From: Larix sibirica
Taxonomy: Eukaryota; Streptophyta; Pinopsida; Pinales; Pinaceae
Assembly (NCBI GenBank): GCA_004151065.3
Contig: NWUY0300060708.1
Coordinates: 7,866-27,362 of the forward strand
Length of the DNA stretch: 19,497 nucleotides
Direction of reading: 5' to 3'
Part shown: piece after piece, positions 1 through 9,166 of the stretch
How the letters are laid out: each line of letters begins with the position of its first letter
Numbering within the stretch: the first letter of the stretch is position 1
Program-made: the position numbers and the translations under genes
The notes under the pieces: model-generated
What the model was told of the DNA's origin: nothing
Database searches by the model: none
What the model saw: only the letters and a program-made list of their open reading frames with translations

Positions 1-68
1 ACTTCAGGGATTTAGGAACTGAGGTTACATAGGTCTCATGATGGCGAGATTTTGGGTGTAACAACAAC

Positions 69-2321
69 ATGGACGAAGATAAACCTACACATGAGATCAC
101 AAGAAAACCTGCAGGAGTTGCGTTCATAGTCATGGAAGAAGCATGTCAAAAAGAGAAAGAGAAGGTTGAAGATGTAGGGTCTAAATCTATTGAGGAAATT
201 TCAGAAACTGTGAAGAGGAGGGATGATGAAAGAATCCAAGAAGAGCCCAAGGAAAAAAGGATTAAGTTAGGTGAAACTGCATCAAAGCCAGAAGATGAAA
301 GAAATCAATGAGAATGGATGACAATCTTCCCACAATTTTTTTATCAACAACATGAAATTCAATATAAAGGAGGGAAACTCCCATTGATCCCTTTCCTTTC
401 ATTTTTGAGTCTAATGAAATTATATCTGTTGTAATCACAAGAGGTACTATAGGTTCCTATTCTACTATCCCAAGATCTTAAATGACACATCAAATGGGTG
501 GAAGTGAGAAAATTCAATCAATGGAGATAAAAAATCCCCTCACTTTTTTAGAGCAAGAACAATAGAGGGGGGAAAGGCTCCCATAATTTTTCCCAACTAT
601 AGAATCTTTAGACTCATGATCTTGGTCCCAGTAAATGCTAAGGTTCAATCCTATCACCAAAAAATTGATCATAATCGCTATGGATCCCCTAGCAGATAAA
701 GCATATAGAGATTTGCATCCTAATGAATGGAAGAGCTCACAAGTTACAATATATATTTCAAATCTACCACTGGAGGATGACATATCAACGGAACATGGAT
801 CAAACATCATAGTGTATAAAAAATATCCCTAGCCTTCTTCTACAATGAAAGGGTACAAGAAGCAAACTAAAGCTCTTAAAACAAAAAATTGATTTCTAAA
901 TGCTAAAGTAAAAAGCTTGGAGGATGAAAATTGCTGGTTGTAGAATTTTGTGGTCAAACTAGGACAGGGAACATAAGGTGAAACTGAAGTGATGACCTTA
1001 CTAGATTAAAAGGACCAAGAAATTAATGATTTAGAGGACTCTAAGGAACCTCAATCTTTTCCGGTAAATATGAAAATGGTTGCATGACATCAACAACTTC
1101 AGGAAGAATTGCAATTTTTGAGGAGAGAAAATACATCTCTGATTTTTGAGAAGGATGTGAATGAAGAAAGAATCAAAGAGATAGAGAAAACATAGGCAAG
1201 TGCAAGAGATATGAGTCTCCAATTGGATGAATCCAATGTACATCTTAACTCCTTCAAGATAAAACTAGCTGAAGAAAAAAGAATTTTGGAGTTACCACCC
1301 CCTACTAGTCAACACACAACTCAAGATGAACAAATATCCAATTTAAAATAATATCAAGAGCGATGTGAATGGAAGACCAAATCTTTTGATAATTTGATGG
1401 AAATTTCCAACTTAAAATATCTTATAGAAAAAAAGTACGAGAACCTTAAAAGTTAAGACACAAGGGGAGAAGCTAAGAAAAGCAGAGCTAAAGAACCATG
1501 GCCTCAATATACTTATAGCTCAACTTAAAACACAAGTAGATGATTGGTGAGCTAGGCATCGGGAAGCCTCAACTCAGACTAGAATGGTTGAGAAGCTATC
1601 CATAATAAAAAAATTAGCATGGACTCACATAATTGGTGATCTTCCCAAAATTAGAGCTCATCCTCAATTCTTCCTAGGTTTTTATATAGTTTTCAGAGAT
1701 GCAAATGAATACATGGAGAAAAATCAAGCAGATATCCATGACAAATATCAAGTGGCCAAAATAGCCAAAAAAATGTTGAACACATTGTCTCCAAATAAGT
1801 TGGAATCATTGAATATATATGAGAGAACATGATATCATATGAAAATAGATAATTGCATACATAAGTTCACTTCCTTAGGGATACTCAAAGAAATGATAAC
1901 ATATTCTTCCGCTTTAATCAATTCCTTCTTTAAAACAATGCATATGATGGTAGGAAATGGAATTCCACCTCCTTAGAATAAGGAGTACCAACCATACATA
2001 GAAAAATCATATGATCAAATGGTCCAAGAGAAAATGCCTGACCTTATTTCAGTCACTGAAAGGGAAAATCCACCTACAACAGATGAGTTGATGAATGAGC
2101 TATTGCATGCAATTGCAATTGTTACCATATTAAAGAGCTTGATTGAAAATATGGGAGATTCAATAAATTACACCCCTAAATATGAACTAGACAAATCTTT
2201 TAGAATTTTGGAAGGTGGGAAAATCTTGACTACACAAGGTTGGCACAACATACAAGTTCTGAGAGATTATGTGGAAAAAAGACAACAACAACAACAATTA
2301 ACACAAGGAAAAGGGGAATGA
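69..2321 (+). pseudogene. Decayed ORF for an unrecognised charged coiled-coil protein
   Basis: I do not recognise the family. Reading runs in frame from the ATG at 69 to a stop at 309, shifts frame near 380, continues in one frame to about 1456, shifts again near 1460 and runs on to the TGA at 2319-2321, giving about 750 codons. The middle frame carries about 14 stops (479, 563, 584, 617, 632, 830, 890, 941, 974, 1007, 1085, 1193, 1349, 1454) but no indel is needed for about 1.1 kb; later stops are near 1530, 1830 and 1974. The N part is Lys/Glu-rich. Positions 1030-1450 read as coiled coil (QLQEELQFLRREN, later ERIKEIEKT). The C part (1584-2321) is more globular and ends in QQQQQ, a CAA run, then LTQGKGE. 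There is no zinc knuckle, RT or protease motif. It could be an extra ORF of a retroelement or a host pseudogene. That it was coding is fairly sure; its role is unknown. Confidence 0.55.
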
Positions 2322-2339
2322 TCTCAACCTCCCAAGAAG

Positions 2340-2622
2340 AATGTGCAAACTAAAAAGATTCCATCCTTGCCCAAACCAACCACCAATGAGTTCCTCTCCT
2401 TGTAGACATGATGAAAATACATGATGTTAAATATTTTATAACAAATATGAAGATCATCACAAATATGGATTGCTTTTGAGTTGTAGCAAACATTTTTCCC
2501 CATAATCCAATTGATCACCACAATTGAGTCTCCATATATTTGAATATTTTGAACATGCCTTTCATAATCAAGACAAAAGGATTAATTTCAAAGGCATGAA
2601 CTCAACATAATTGTTTGTTCCC
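2340..2622 (-). pseudogene. RNase H domain fragment (retroelement type)
   Basis: Read on the minus strand, this stretch matches the plant RNase H fold found in retroelements and RNase H-like proteins. GTNNYVEFMPLKL carries the second catalytic acid (Glu codon at 2601-2603). After a frameshift with TGA stops, IYGDS is followed by VVINWIMGK, with the third acid (Asp at 2528-2530). The C end HHVYKERNS has the usual His followed by [KR]ERN, but the next Ala-Asp pair is read as Val-Val, so the last catalytic Asp is missing. The N-terminal strand with the first Asp is absent. The fragment is antisense to both neighbours: it follows the coiled-coil ORF tail to tail and sits head to head with the LINE reverse transcriptase that starts near 2625. 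It is non-functional. Its parent could be a LINE with a C-terminal RNase H, or an LTR element. Confidence 0.6.
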
Positions 2623-2639
2623 CACAACAGAAGCAAGAC

Positions 2640-3025
2640 ACAGGAATAATTTCAAACCTTCTAGAGGGATCATGTAAGGTTGTTATACCCTATCCCATTA
2701 TCTCTTTCTACTTGTGGTAGAGGGTTTAAGTAGATCCATTAATGAAGCTAGGAGATTGAGATTGGTCCAAGGTGTGCAAATTGGGAGACGAGAAGCATTC
2801 TCTCAATTATTGTTGGTGGATGATTTTCTATTGTTGTGCTTCAGTTTTGGTAGCGAGGGGGCTATTTTTCATGGCATACTTCAAATCTATAATAAGGCCA
2901 CTAGGATGGAGATCAATAATGCTAAACCTGTACTTTATACTTTTCTCCTATATGTGATTCTCAATTCTCAATTTGAAAGGTACTTTTCTGATCCCCATTT
3001 GGACTTGAATGCAGGGGTTAAGTAA
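2640..3025 (+). pseudogene. LINE reverse transcriptase, C-terminal palm fragment
   Basis: Motif B is degenerate but readable: FKPSRGIM, a stop, then TLSHYLFLLVVEGLS in place of the usual SRG[IL]RQGDPLSP[FY]LF. It is followed by a spacer (INEARRLRLVQGVQIGRR) and motif C as LLLVDDFLLL, with the Asp-Asp codons at 2819-2824; plant L1 elements usually have [FV][VA]DD here. After it come FHGILQIYNKATRMEINNAK, the conserved helix and Ile-Asn of the thumb region. The in-frame stretch starts at 2714 only because of an upstream stop; the protein clearly began further left. The metal-binding pair is kept, but motif A and the fingers are absent, so it cannot act as a polymerase. Confidence 0.7.
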
Positions 3026-3029
3026 TTGA

Positions 3030-3540
3030 GGTTCTCACTAAAGCCTAATTGCTATGGAAAAGATGATAAGTTTTGGATGGTGTATAAAATAGAGAAAATA
3101 ATAACCCTTTGGTGTAATCATTAGCTGTTAAGAGGGGGGTGATTAGTCTTAGTCATATTTTGGAATCCATTCTAGTTTACTAGCATACCTTGGCACATAT
3201 TCCAAAGGTATCATGGATAAAATTAGAAAAATATGTTATAATTTCCTCTGGTAGGGAAACAATGAATAGAAAGGATCTCATTAGGTGAAATGGAAGAAAC
3301 TGGTAGCTCCAAAAGCATCATGGGGTTGGGTATTAAAATATATCTATCTCTTTGGACAACATTTAGTTTCTAAGTCATTATGGAATGTGATAACCAAGGA
3401 TAGTGTTTGGAGAAAAAATCTAGGTGAAAAATACATAGCCCCTGATTCATTGATGGATTGGATAAGAAAGGAAAGAAAGAGTATTCATAATGTGTCAAAA
3501 TCAGTGGAAGGCACTAGCATTATCTTTTCCTATTAAATGT
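3030..3540 (+). pseudogene. LINE ORF2 post-RT linker fragment
   Basis: This is the region that in plant L1 ORF2 lies between RT and the zinc-binding end. Around 3210-3260 the reading MDKIRKICYNFLW precedes GNNE, and from 3285 VKWKKLVAPKASWGWVLKY, LFGQHLVSKSLW and VWRKNLGEKYI follow. These match the family pattern of an FLW motif, W-KL--PK--GG-G, LFN-ALL-KW-W, then W-----KY. The Gly-Gly-Leu-Gly turn is changed (SWGWVL). The part from 3030 to 3280 has several stops; the 3285-3536 stretch is open but is only a piece of the original ORF. The function of this linker is poorly known in the family. It is a dead copy. Confidence 0.65.
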
Positions 3541-3889
3541 TATTTTTCGGCTTGGAAGGTTAGTGATGGTTCTAAAATTAGGATTGGATAATATGCAATA
3601 ATAAGGTGTAGTATGCTTGTTTTTCTCCTTGATGATATATTTCATCATTTGGAGCTAATAGGGATAACCACTCTCAATTTGATTGTTAATCCTACAAAAA
3701 AAACCCTTTGGTATTAATGTTGGATGAAGTCTATAGATCTTGGATTAGGTGGTAAGTTTTCAATTGTTTGGGATTGATTTATTATTGAAATCTTAAGTTC
3801 TCATATCATATTACATTTGACCCTTGATGAGTTAATTTGGGCACATAATGAAGAGGCGATAAGTATATTCCGAGGTTGGGATATATTGA

Positions 3890-4135
3890 TTTGTTCGGCC
3901 CATAAGATGGTGATTATAAGTGGTGGTGGAGTAAGTTGTGTAAGGTGCGTGCTCCTCCAAAACAAAGTTGATTGTGTGGATTGCATAAAATGACAAGGTT
4001 CTAACTTGGGATTGACTACAAGGTGGTGGGAAAGTGGGGTCGGGTATTTGCACACTTTTTTAATGTAATGAGAAGACAAATTCCCACATTTTTTTACACT
4101 GTTCATACTCTATAAAAGTCTAATGTGAAGTTGAA
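3890..4135 (+). pseudogene. LINE zinc-binding RVT-type (zf-RVT) region
   Basis: Plus-strand reading gives WSKLCKVRAPPKQS, a stop, then LGIDYKVVGKWGRVFAH and, in another frame, SHIFF. This resembles the zf-RVT domain of plant L1 and domesticated RT-like proteins: W--LWK---PPK-K-F-W, T-D-L--RG---GP--C, then E---HLF--C. The first Cys of the zinc site falls where the sequence reads GRVFAH, so the metal site appears lost. Frameshifts near 4060 and 4090 and stops make it non-coding now. An opposite-strand reading frame over the same interval (3801-4106) is open but is a shadow. Confidence 0.6.
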
Positions 4136-4468
4136 GCTCTGGTCGACTCATAGTCTCTGTGGCATGGTGCTTCTATTGAAATGTGCTTTCATTATCGGTT
4201 AACTAGGAAAGGTATGGGGGATTTTTGAGTTGTCCATATTTGGTTTGTTGGGGTATATGAACAACACAGATCTTCGCACTATTCGAAGACAAGTTCCTTC
4301 ATTCATTTTAGGTATCTACAAATGTGTTGATTCTTCTTCATTTTTATAAATATGCCCCAAAGGTTAAGGGTCCCTATCTCTGGGGCCATTTTTGGTGGAT
4401 AAAACAACTTCTTGGGGTATATTTGGTTAATGCAATGCCACCTTACTCCATTTTTATTCCTTCTCCCT

Positions 4469-4508
4469 AGTCATCATTAAGGGGGAGTGTTGGAATGCAA
4501 TGATGACT
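4469..4508 (+). repeat. 10-bp inverted repeat spanning polypurine tract and LTR start
   Basis: AGTCATCATT at 4469-4478 and AATGATGACT at 4499-4508 are exact reverse complements, separated by 20 bases that hold the polypurine tract and the first bases of the LTR. RNA or single-stranded DNA here could fold with the tract in the loop. Confidence 0.7.
4479..4487 (+). other. Polypurine tract of an LTR retrotransposon
   Basis: AAGGGGGAG lies immediately before the TGTTGG start of the LTR. Ty1/copia-type elements prime plus-strand DNA synthesis from such a tract directly upstream of the 3' LTR. Its presence says the LTR to its right is a 3' LTR of a plus-strand element, or was fixed with a sliver of internal sequence, rather than a clean solo LTR. 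No recognisable copia protein precedes it; LINE sequence does. Confidence 0.6.
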
Positions 4509-4548
4509 TGTGAGGTATTGTTGGTTGTATCTATCAAAGAATGAATAA

Positions 4549-4577
4549 ATAACTCTAATATTATAAAATAGAGTTAT
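4549..4577 (+). repeat. 9-bp inverted repeat inside the LTR
   Basis: ATAACTCTA (4549-4557) and TAGAGTTAT (4569-4577) are exact reverse complements around an 11-base AT-only loop, upstream of the LTR TATA box. Role unknown; it could be a hairpin or a protein-binding dyad in U3. Confidence 0.6.
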
Positions 4578-4618
4578 CCCACATGCATCATGTAATGAAA
4601 TATTTTATTACCATTATT

Positions 4619-4626
4619 TATATAAG
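4619..4626 (+). promoter_or_regulatory. Putative TATA box of the LTR promoter
   Basis: TATATAAG sits about 130 bases into the LTR, where the U3 promoter of an LTR retrotransposon is expected, and is followed by GGAG. Two TTATCCCAC copies (4574-4582 and 4643-4651) flank it. Assigned from motif and position only. Confidence 0.4.
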
Positions 4627-4920
4627 GGAGATGGTAAATCATTTATCCCACCTGTATTATGGGATGTAAAGCTTTGGAATACCCCTAGATAATATAATAG
4701 AGGTGAAGGAGACCCTTTTGGGGTATGTTGGAGAAACATCATTGCGACATGATGTGGATATGGAGAGTGATGTGATGTTTATGAGAGGATGCGATGTAAA
4801 AGATATTTCTGAAGAATATAGAGGACCATACCTTCCCGTAGATATTTCCCCATTTAGGGTTTTACCACGTATATTTGGTGTACTTGTTGATCGAAAGGAA
4901 TAGAAGTCCTTAAACCAACA

Positions 4921-5175
4921 TTCTCAAATTCTGCTAGGCTAATGTAGAATAGGTGGGATTATTACCCTAATTTATAGCCCAACTGTACAATAAAAGAAAA
5001 ATATATAAGACTTTATACTGTAGAGAAAAAACGGTTTGTATCATAAAAGAAAGTAAGAAGATTCTATAATGTTATGAACAAATTATGCATCAATGATAAA
5101 TAACTGAGTAATGGTGAGAAAAGACTCGATAATAGATCCAAAATCAAACCAATGAGACATAATCAACATCATATT
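4921..5175. other. AT-rich stretch without recognisable features
   Basis: Between the LTR and the possible poly(A) signal on the minus strand I see no open frame of note, no repeat termini and no RNA gene. Confidence 0.4.
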
Positions 5176-5516
5176 TTTATTGATTTCAATCCAAGTTACA
5201 ACTGGAAATTTTCTTTTCAGACCCCTGCGAGGGTAAGGACCCAAACAATACCTAGAAATAAGAGGTGGAATGATGCATCACACAAATATTTCTGGTGTTT
5301 ACAAAAGAATAAATCAAGATAGACTTTGTTGGACCAGTCATGCATTAAGCATGTCACAATCTTGATTCTTCAAAAATAATTCCTATTAGTACTGAAAATC
5401 AATTCATAAAACTAATAAAATCAAACAGAATGTCAAAACTAGTGAACAACCTTCAAGGCATAAATACAGATGTTATATCTTGATCCTTATTTGCCACCTT
5501 CGGCACTATTACTGCT
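5176..5516 (-). other. Possible terminal exon, 3' UTR and poly(A) signal of a minus-strand gene
   Basis: On the minus strand a pyrimidine-rich run ending ...TTGTTGATAG (AG at 5515-5516) could be a splice acceptor. It leads into a short open stretch reading SNSAEGGK and a TAA at 5487-5489. About 300 bases further, AATAAA occurs at 5176-5181, a plausible plant polyadenylation signal. The broken coding segment at 6070-6780 lies upstream on the same strand, with a GTAAG donor-like site at 6065-6069. Together these would make an exon-intron-exon 3' end, but each signal is short and common by chance. Confidence 0.2.
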
Positions 5517-6064
5517 ATCAACAAGAAAATATCAACCTTGTAATAAATCAGAAATGAAATAATGAAAGATAATATCTCACTTTATACAATAGAAAACCTT
5601 TTAATCTGAGTTATTTTCCTCTCTTCCCTCTTGCCTTCTATCTCCTTGTATCTCCCATTTTATATTTGAAAAAAGAAGTTGAGGTAGTTGGAAACTACCT
5701 TTTAGTTATGATACTTTAGTTAGGATAAATAAACTAAGGCAAGTTCACTTAAATATAATATGATAAAGGAATATAATATAAATAGGTGGGACCCTCGTCA
5801 TATTCTTTATTATCCATGAACATTCACCTTGTCCCTACAAAAATCTAAACATAATATATGTCAACAACCATAATAACTCAAACTATATAGTAAAAGCAAA
5901 CTTTATAATATTAAGCCTCATACTACCTCCAAAGTATCAAAATTTATCAAAAATATTGACAAGTCTGCTTGTTCTTTCGATTATAGTCCAAAAATATATA
6001 TATCTATATGTCAAGAATAAATTAAGAGTTGATACTCATCAAAACCAAATGAGAATGAATATTT
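5517..6064. other. AT-rich non-coding stretch, possible intron
   Basis: No coding potential seen on either strand; AT-rich with a short TA run near 5994-6009. If the minus-strand exon model around it is right, this is an intron of about 550 bases. Confidence 0.25.
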
Positions 6065-6069
6065 CTTAC

Positions 6070-6780
6070 GGGAGGAAACCGGTCCTTGTCCACTCCCTTG
6101 AAAGTTGAATGTCTCCTTTTCTTTATTGTCCTCTTTGTTTAGTTGATTCGTATTCCTGATTTGCCGATTGTACATCACCTAGAGTGATGTCTCCTACTCC
6201 AACATTGGATTTTGGAAATATAGGGTGGGATGTAACATAATGGGAGGAAGCTTTAGAAGAACTAGACTTGGAATATTTGGCATGCCTTTTTCCTTTGGTC
6301 ATGAGTAACTGTTTAGGTGAGGCTTTTGGTTCATCAATGAGCTGCAAAGGTTAGGCCTGAGAGGCAACTGAATTTTCTTGATGGTCATGCTGCTCAGTTG
6401 GTGGAGGAGGAAAGGGTAGTGAAAGAGTGGGATATCCACTAATACAAAATGGTTGAGTAAGAACAATTTGGTTCCATCCATCATTGTTTTGAGGTTCTGG
6501 TTTCATGAAAACATGTGGATGAATAGGTATTCCAATGATGCTTTGATGAGATAGTGGGGGTGGCCTAACATAAGGTCTAGTAGCTGGGAAATGGCCTTGT
6601 TCAACCAAGTTTAAGAAACAATTCTGGAGAAGTGGTTAAACTCATATTAATCAACATCGAAATGGATTGAAAATCTTAATTTTTTATTTCTTCCTCCTTG
6701 CCAAGGAGGTTGCTGACCTCTTCCTCAGTTTCCCCCATCACCTCTATTTCCTCCCCTACTGAAGAAACTCATCCATATAG
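6070..6780 (-). pseudogene. Broken Pro/Ser-rich coding segment, possible host-gene remnant (faint ELF3-like motif)
   Basis: Minus-strand reading from about 6770: an acidic stretch (VGEEIEVMGETEEEVSNLLG), a stop, DFQSISMLINMSLTTSPELF, then a frameshift near 6615 into a Pro-rich part (RPPPLSHQ, GIPIHPHVF, LPFPPPP). That frame crosses a single TAA at 6351-6353 and continues as a Lys/Ser-rich part (TKGKRHAKYSKSSSSKASS). After one more 1-base shift near 6123 it reads ETFNFQGSGQGPVSSRK, ending at a donor-like GTAAG. The composition and the FQGSG-GPVS string recall the C-terminal region of the plant circadian protein EARLY FLOWERING 3, from memory only. The ELF3 C-terminal VIKVVPHN-type end was not found nearby. 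It is probably a decayed or captured gene fragment. That it was coding is moderately likely; the ELF3 identity is weak. Confidence 0.35.
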
Positions 6781-9160
6781 CCATGAAGAGCATGATCAGT
6801 ACATGTGCATAGTAGTAAAATAATATATCAAATAAATTTGAAATTTAGACAATCTATTAATGGCTCTATAACAAGACAACAATCATGCATGCAATCATAT
6901 TTTTTCGGTAAACAAAATTATGGGACATCAAGCTTGCTTGAAATTATTTCATTTTCAAACTAAAAATATCTTATCTCTCCCAACTATTTCTCTTTGAACA
7001 TGGGAAACAATATTGTTGGGAAAATGATAGGGAGTGAATGAAAAAAATAGTGAAAGCAAATGATACGTGTTCAAATTATCCAATAACCTCAACTGTCAAA
7101 ACAACATCCGATTATCACAAACAATATTCATCCATCATGATAATCAATCACTGCGAGCTTCAACCAAGAAAGTCTTCATAATGGATTATACATTCCCACA
7201 CAGTTATTTAATATTTACTATATAGGCTAATTCAATAGCGATTTATGAGCATTTATATCTTCAAAATGAATTCAACATATATAAGCCTGTCATGAAAGTC
7301 TCCAGAACATATCACAAAACTATTTGGCATGATTGACATTTGTTCTTTCACTTATTTCGTCATCTAAACATGCTAATATTATGGTGACCAAATAACCATT
7401 TTCACTTTCCTCAAACACAACCAAACCAAACTCTATATTCAAATAAACATTGATCAATGAAGTACTACTGAAAAACAATGCAACAATATCATTTCTAATT
7501 GTGTGAATGTAGTAGATAATCAACATTGACTATACCCAAATAGTATGTAATGTGCTACAATATTGAGAATCATCTCTTTTGACAACATTGAAATGAAATT
7601 TAAAGTCATTGCCACTCAGCTTCATTCGGTTGGATTATTGCTTCAAACTTTGATCAAATACTAAATGACTAGTCATGAAACAATCCCTATGACTTACATA
7701 CCCAACATTCAAAGCTACAAGAGCATCATCCTTTTTATCAACGGTACATAAAACTCCACGAGACTTGTCATATAGAATAATTTCAATTCAAATCTGAGTT
7801 ACAAATAGTCAAACATATGACTTATGAATAACCATTATGGATTCCATAGCCAATAATAACATTTCAATCAAAGAGAAGAGGAGTCAAAGCTCCCGAGGCC
7901 TAAATTAATCGAGCTCATACTCAACCCTTACCAATTGTTCAATGCATATGTAATAAATTTGAAGGCAATATGACACATTCAAGGTATAGTCTTTCACCAA
8001 CCTTGTAGCATTTATTTTAAAACAACCACTAAGGAGCACAAGAAAATAAACGCAACAACTCTCATAACTGAAGAACGATTCTGCTTAGTCTTCAATACCA
8101 ATACCAATACCAATCAACTCTTAGATCCAAGCAAAACCCTAATATTTCAAATTTATGCATGGGGCTTCAAGGATATAGGCTAGGTATTTTGCACTTGATT
8201 TTTAGGTGTAAGTTACAAATTTAGGTTCGAAATTAAGAGCGAATCTCTGTTAAAGCTCAAGGTTATTATTGTGACCAACATGGCATACCGTACTGGTAGC
8301 TATCAAAGACAATTCTAGTTCAAAATTTCCTTATCTTGCCATGAGTTTAGTTGCACTGGTCAGTGACCATCACTATGAGCAGGTTTTTCAAAATGTCTTC
8401 GATGCCCTATTGACTACAGTAGTGTATGAGAACAAAAACCCTAGCGAATGTAAAGGAAATTCCAATGCATGGTTATGGGTTTAAATCCCAACTCTGAAAG
8501 AAAATAACTAGCTCGAATACAAGTGGAAGATGGTGGCTAAGAATTATTTCAGTTAAAGACTTTCTAAAACTGGTATTTCCAACTCTAGCAAAAAACAATC
8601 AAACCAATTTGCTTGTTGAGAATAAAAGCAATTTGCAAACTCTAAGCCTTTACAAACTTCAAACTTCAACCTTCAAATTTATATTTTCAGAGCAACAATG
8701 CATATGAAGGAAGATGGACAGTAAGAAACGATGAGCACTGTAGAATCAAATACAAACTGTGAACTCGTCTTTGGTTGGATGACCATGTTAAACACACTTA
8801 GGAGAGACCGAACAATTTACTGTAACCAAGATGTTGCACCAATTTTCAATCATCCACATCATTTTAAATACTAAATTAATCATCAACTGCTAAAATGAAA
8901 ATTTTGTTCAAGGAAAAAGGGATAGGGAAGAATACAAGCAGACCGAAATCTCAAACAAAGCCAAGAATACATTGTGCTGCAAACTTAACATTTGATATAT
9001 AAAAATATAGTTAGACTACATACCTTTCAACGCTCAAAATATTCTTTAAGGAGCAATGAAAACCGTTACAGTCCTCCAAGAACGAGTCACAGGTAGTGAC
9101 GGAACAAAACCCAACATGAAGATTAAAACAAACCTTCTGTCAAGTTAAAACTCAAGAATT
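6781..9160. other. AT-rich intergenic sequence, no gene recognised
   Basis: Open frames here (for example 7320-7526 on the minus strand) are short and lack family motifs. I see no transposon protein remnant. A hexanucleotide microsatellite lies at 8093-8114. If the minus-strand LTR boundary at 9182 is real, part of this stretch to its left would be the LTR itself; TGTTGGG at 7014-7020 is one possible far end. Confidence 0.35.
8093..8114. repeat. Hexanucleotide microsatellite (CAATAC)n
   Basis: CAATAC is repeated three times and followed by CAAT, about 3.7 perfect units. Confidence 0.85.
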
Positions 9161-9166
9161 TGAGCA

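Larger units (their letters stand above)
2625..4478 (+). mobile_element. 3' half of a degenerate L1-type LINE
   Basis: Domains occur in the order expected of plant L1 ORF2, all on the plus strand: end of reverse transcriptase (2640-2960), post-RT linker (3030-3540), and a zinc-binding RVT-like region (3890-4135), with a weak terminal tail to about 4330 (residues IFALFEDKF near 4270 recall the RIF-type motif of LINE tails). Endonuclease and the first half of RT are missing, so the copy is 5' truncated, as is usual for LINEs. No poly(A) tail or target-site duplication is visible; the right end runs straight into a polypurine tract and LTR at 4479. There are many stops and frameshifts. It differs in sequence from the second LINE at the right of the window and belongs to another subfamily. 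Confidence 0.7.
4488..4920 (+). mobile_element. LTR, Ty1/copia-like, 433 bp
   Basis: The segment begins TGTTGG (4488-4493) and ends CCAACA (4915-4920), a perfect 6-bp terminal inverted repeat with the canonical TG...CA ends. A polypurine tract abuts its left end. A TATA box lies at 4619-4626. Near the right end, GGGTTTTACCACGTATATTTGG (split over 4857-4878) resembles the R/U5 segment common in plant copia LTRs. The bases before (GGGAG) and after (TTCTC) do not form a target-site duplication, so the element was rearranged or lost its 5' side. No primer binding site follows the right end, in keeping with a 3' LTR. The open frame at 4703-4903 inside it is not a gene. Confidence 0.6.

Noticed and set aside
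514-810. 98-codon open frame on the minus strand
   Set aside because: Antisense to the coiled-coil ORF, whose reading continues on both sides in the plus frame.
3801-4106. 101-codon open frame on the minus strand
   Set aside because: Antisense to the zf-RVT part of the left LINE.
4703-4903. 66-codon open frame inside the LTR
   Set aside because: It sits within the LTR bounds and has no protein similarity I can see.
4488-4920. Clean solo LTR interpretation
   Set aside because: No 5-bp target-site duplication flanks it and a polypurine tract abuts the left end.
8470-8492. T-arm-like TGGGTTTAAATCCCA, possible tRNA
   Set aside because: No acceptor, D or anticodon arms at the required spacing; only a 4-bp stem.
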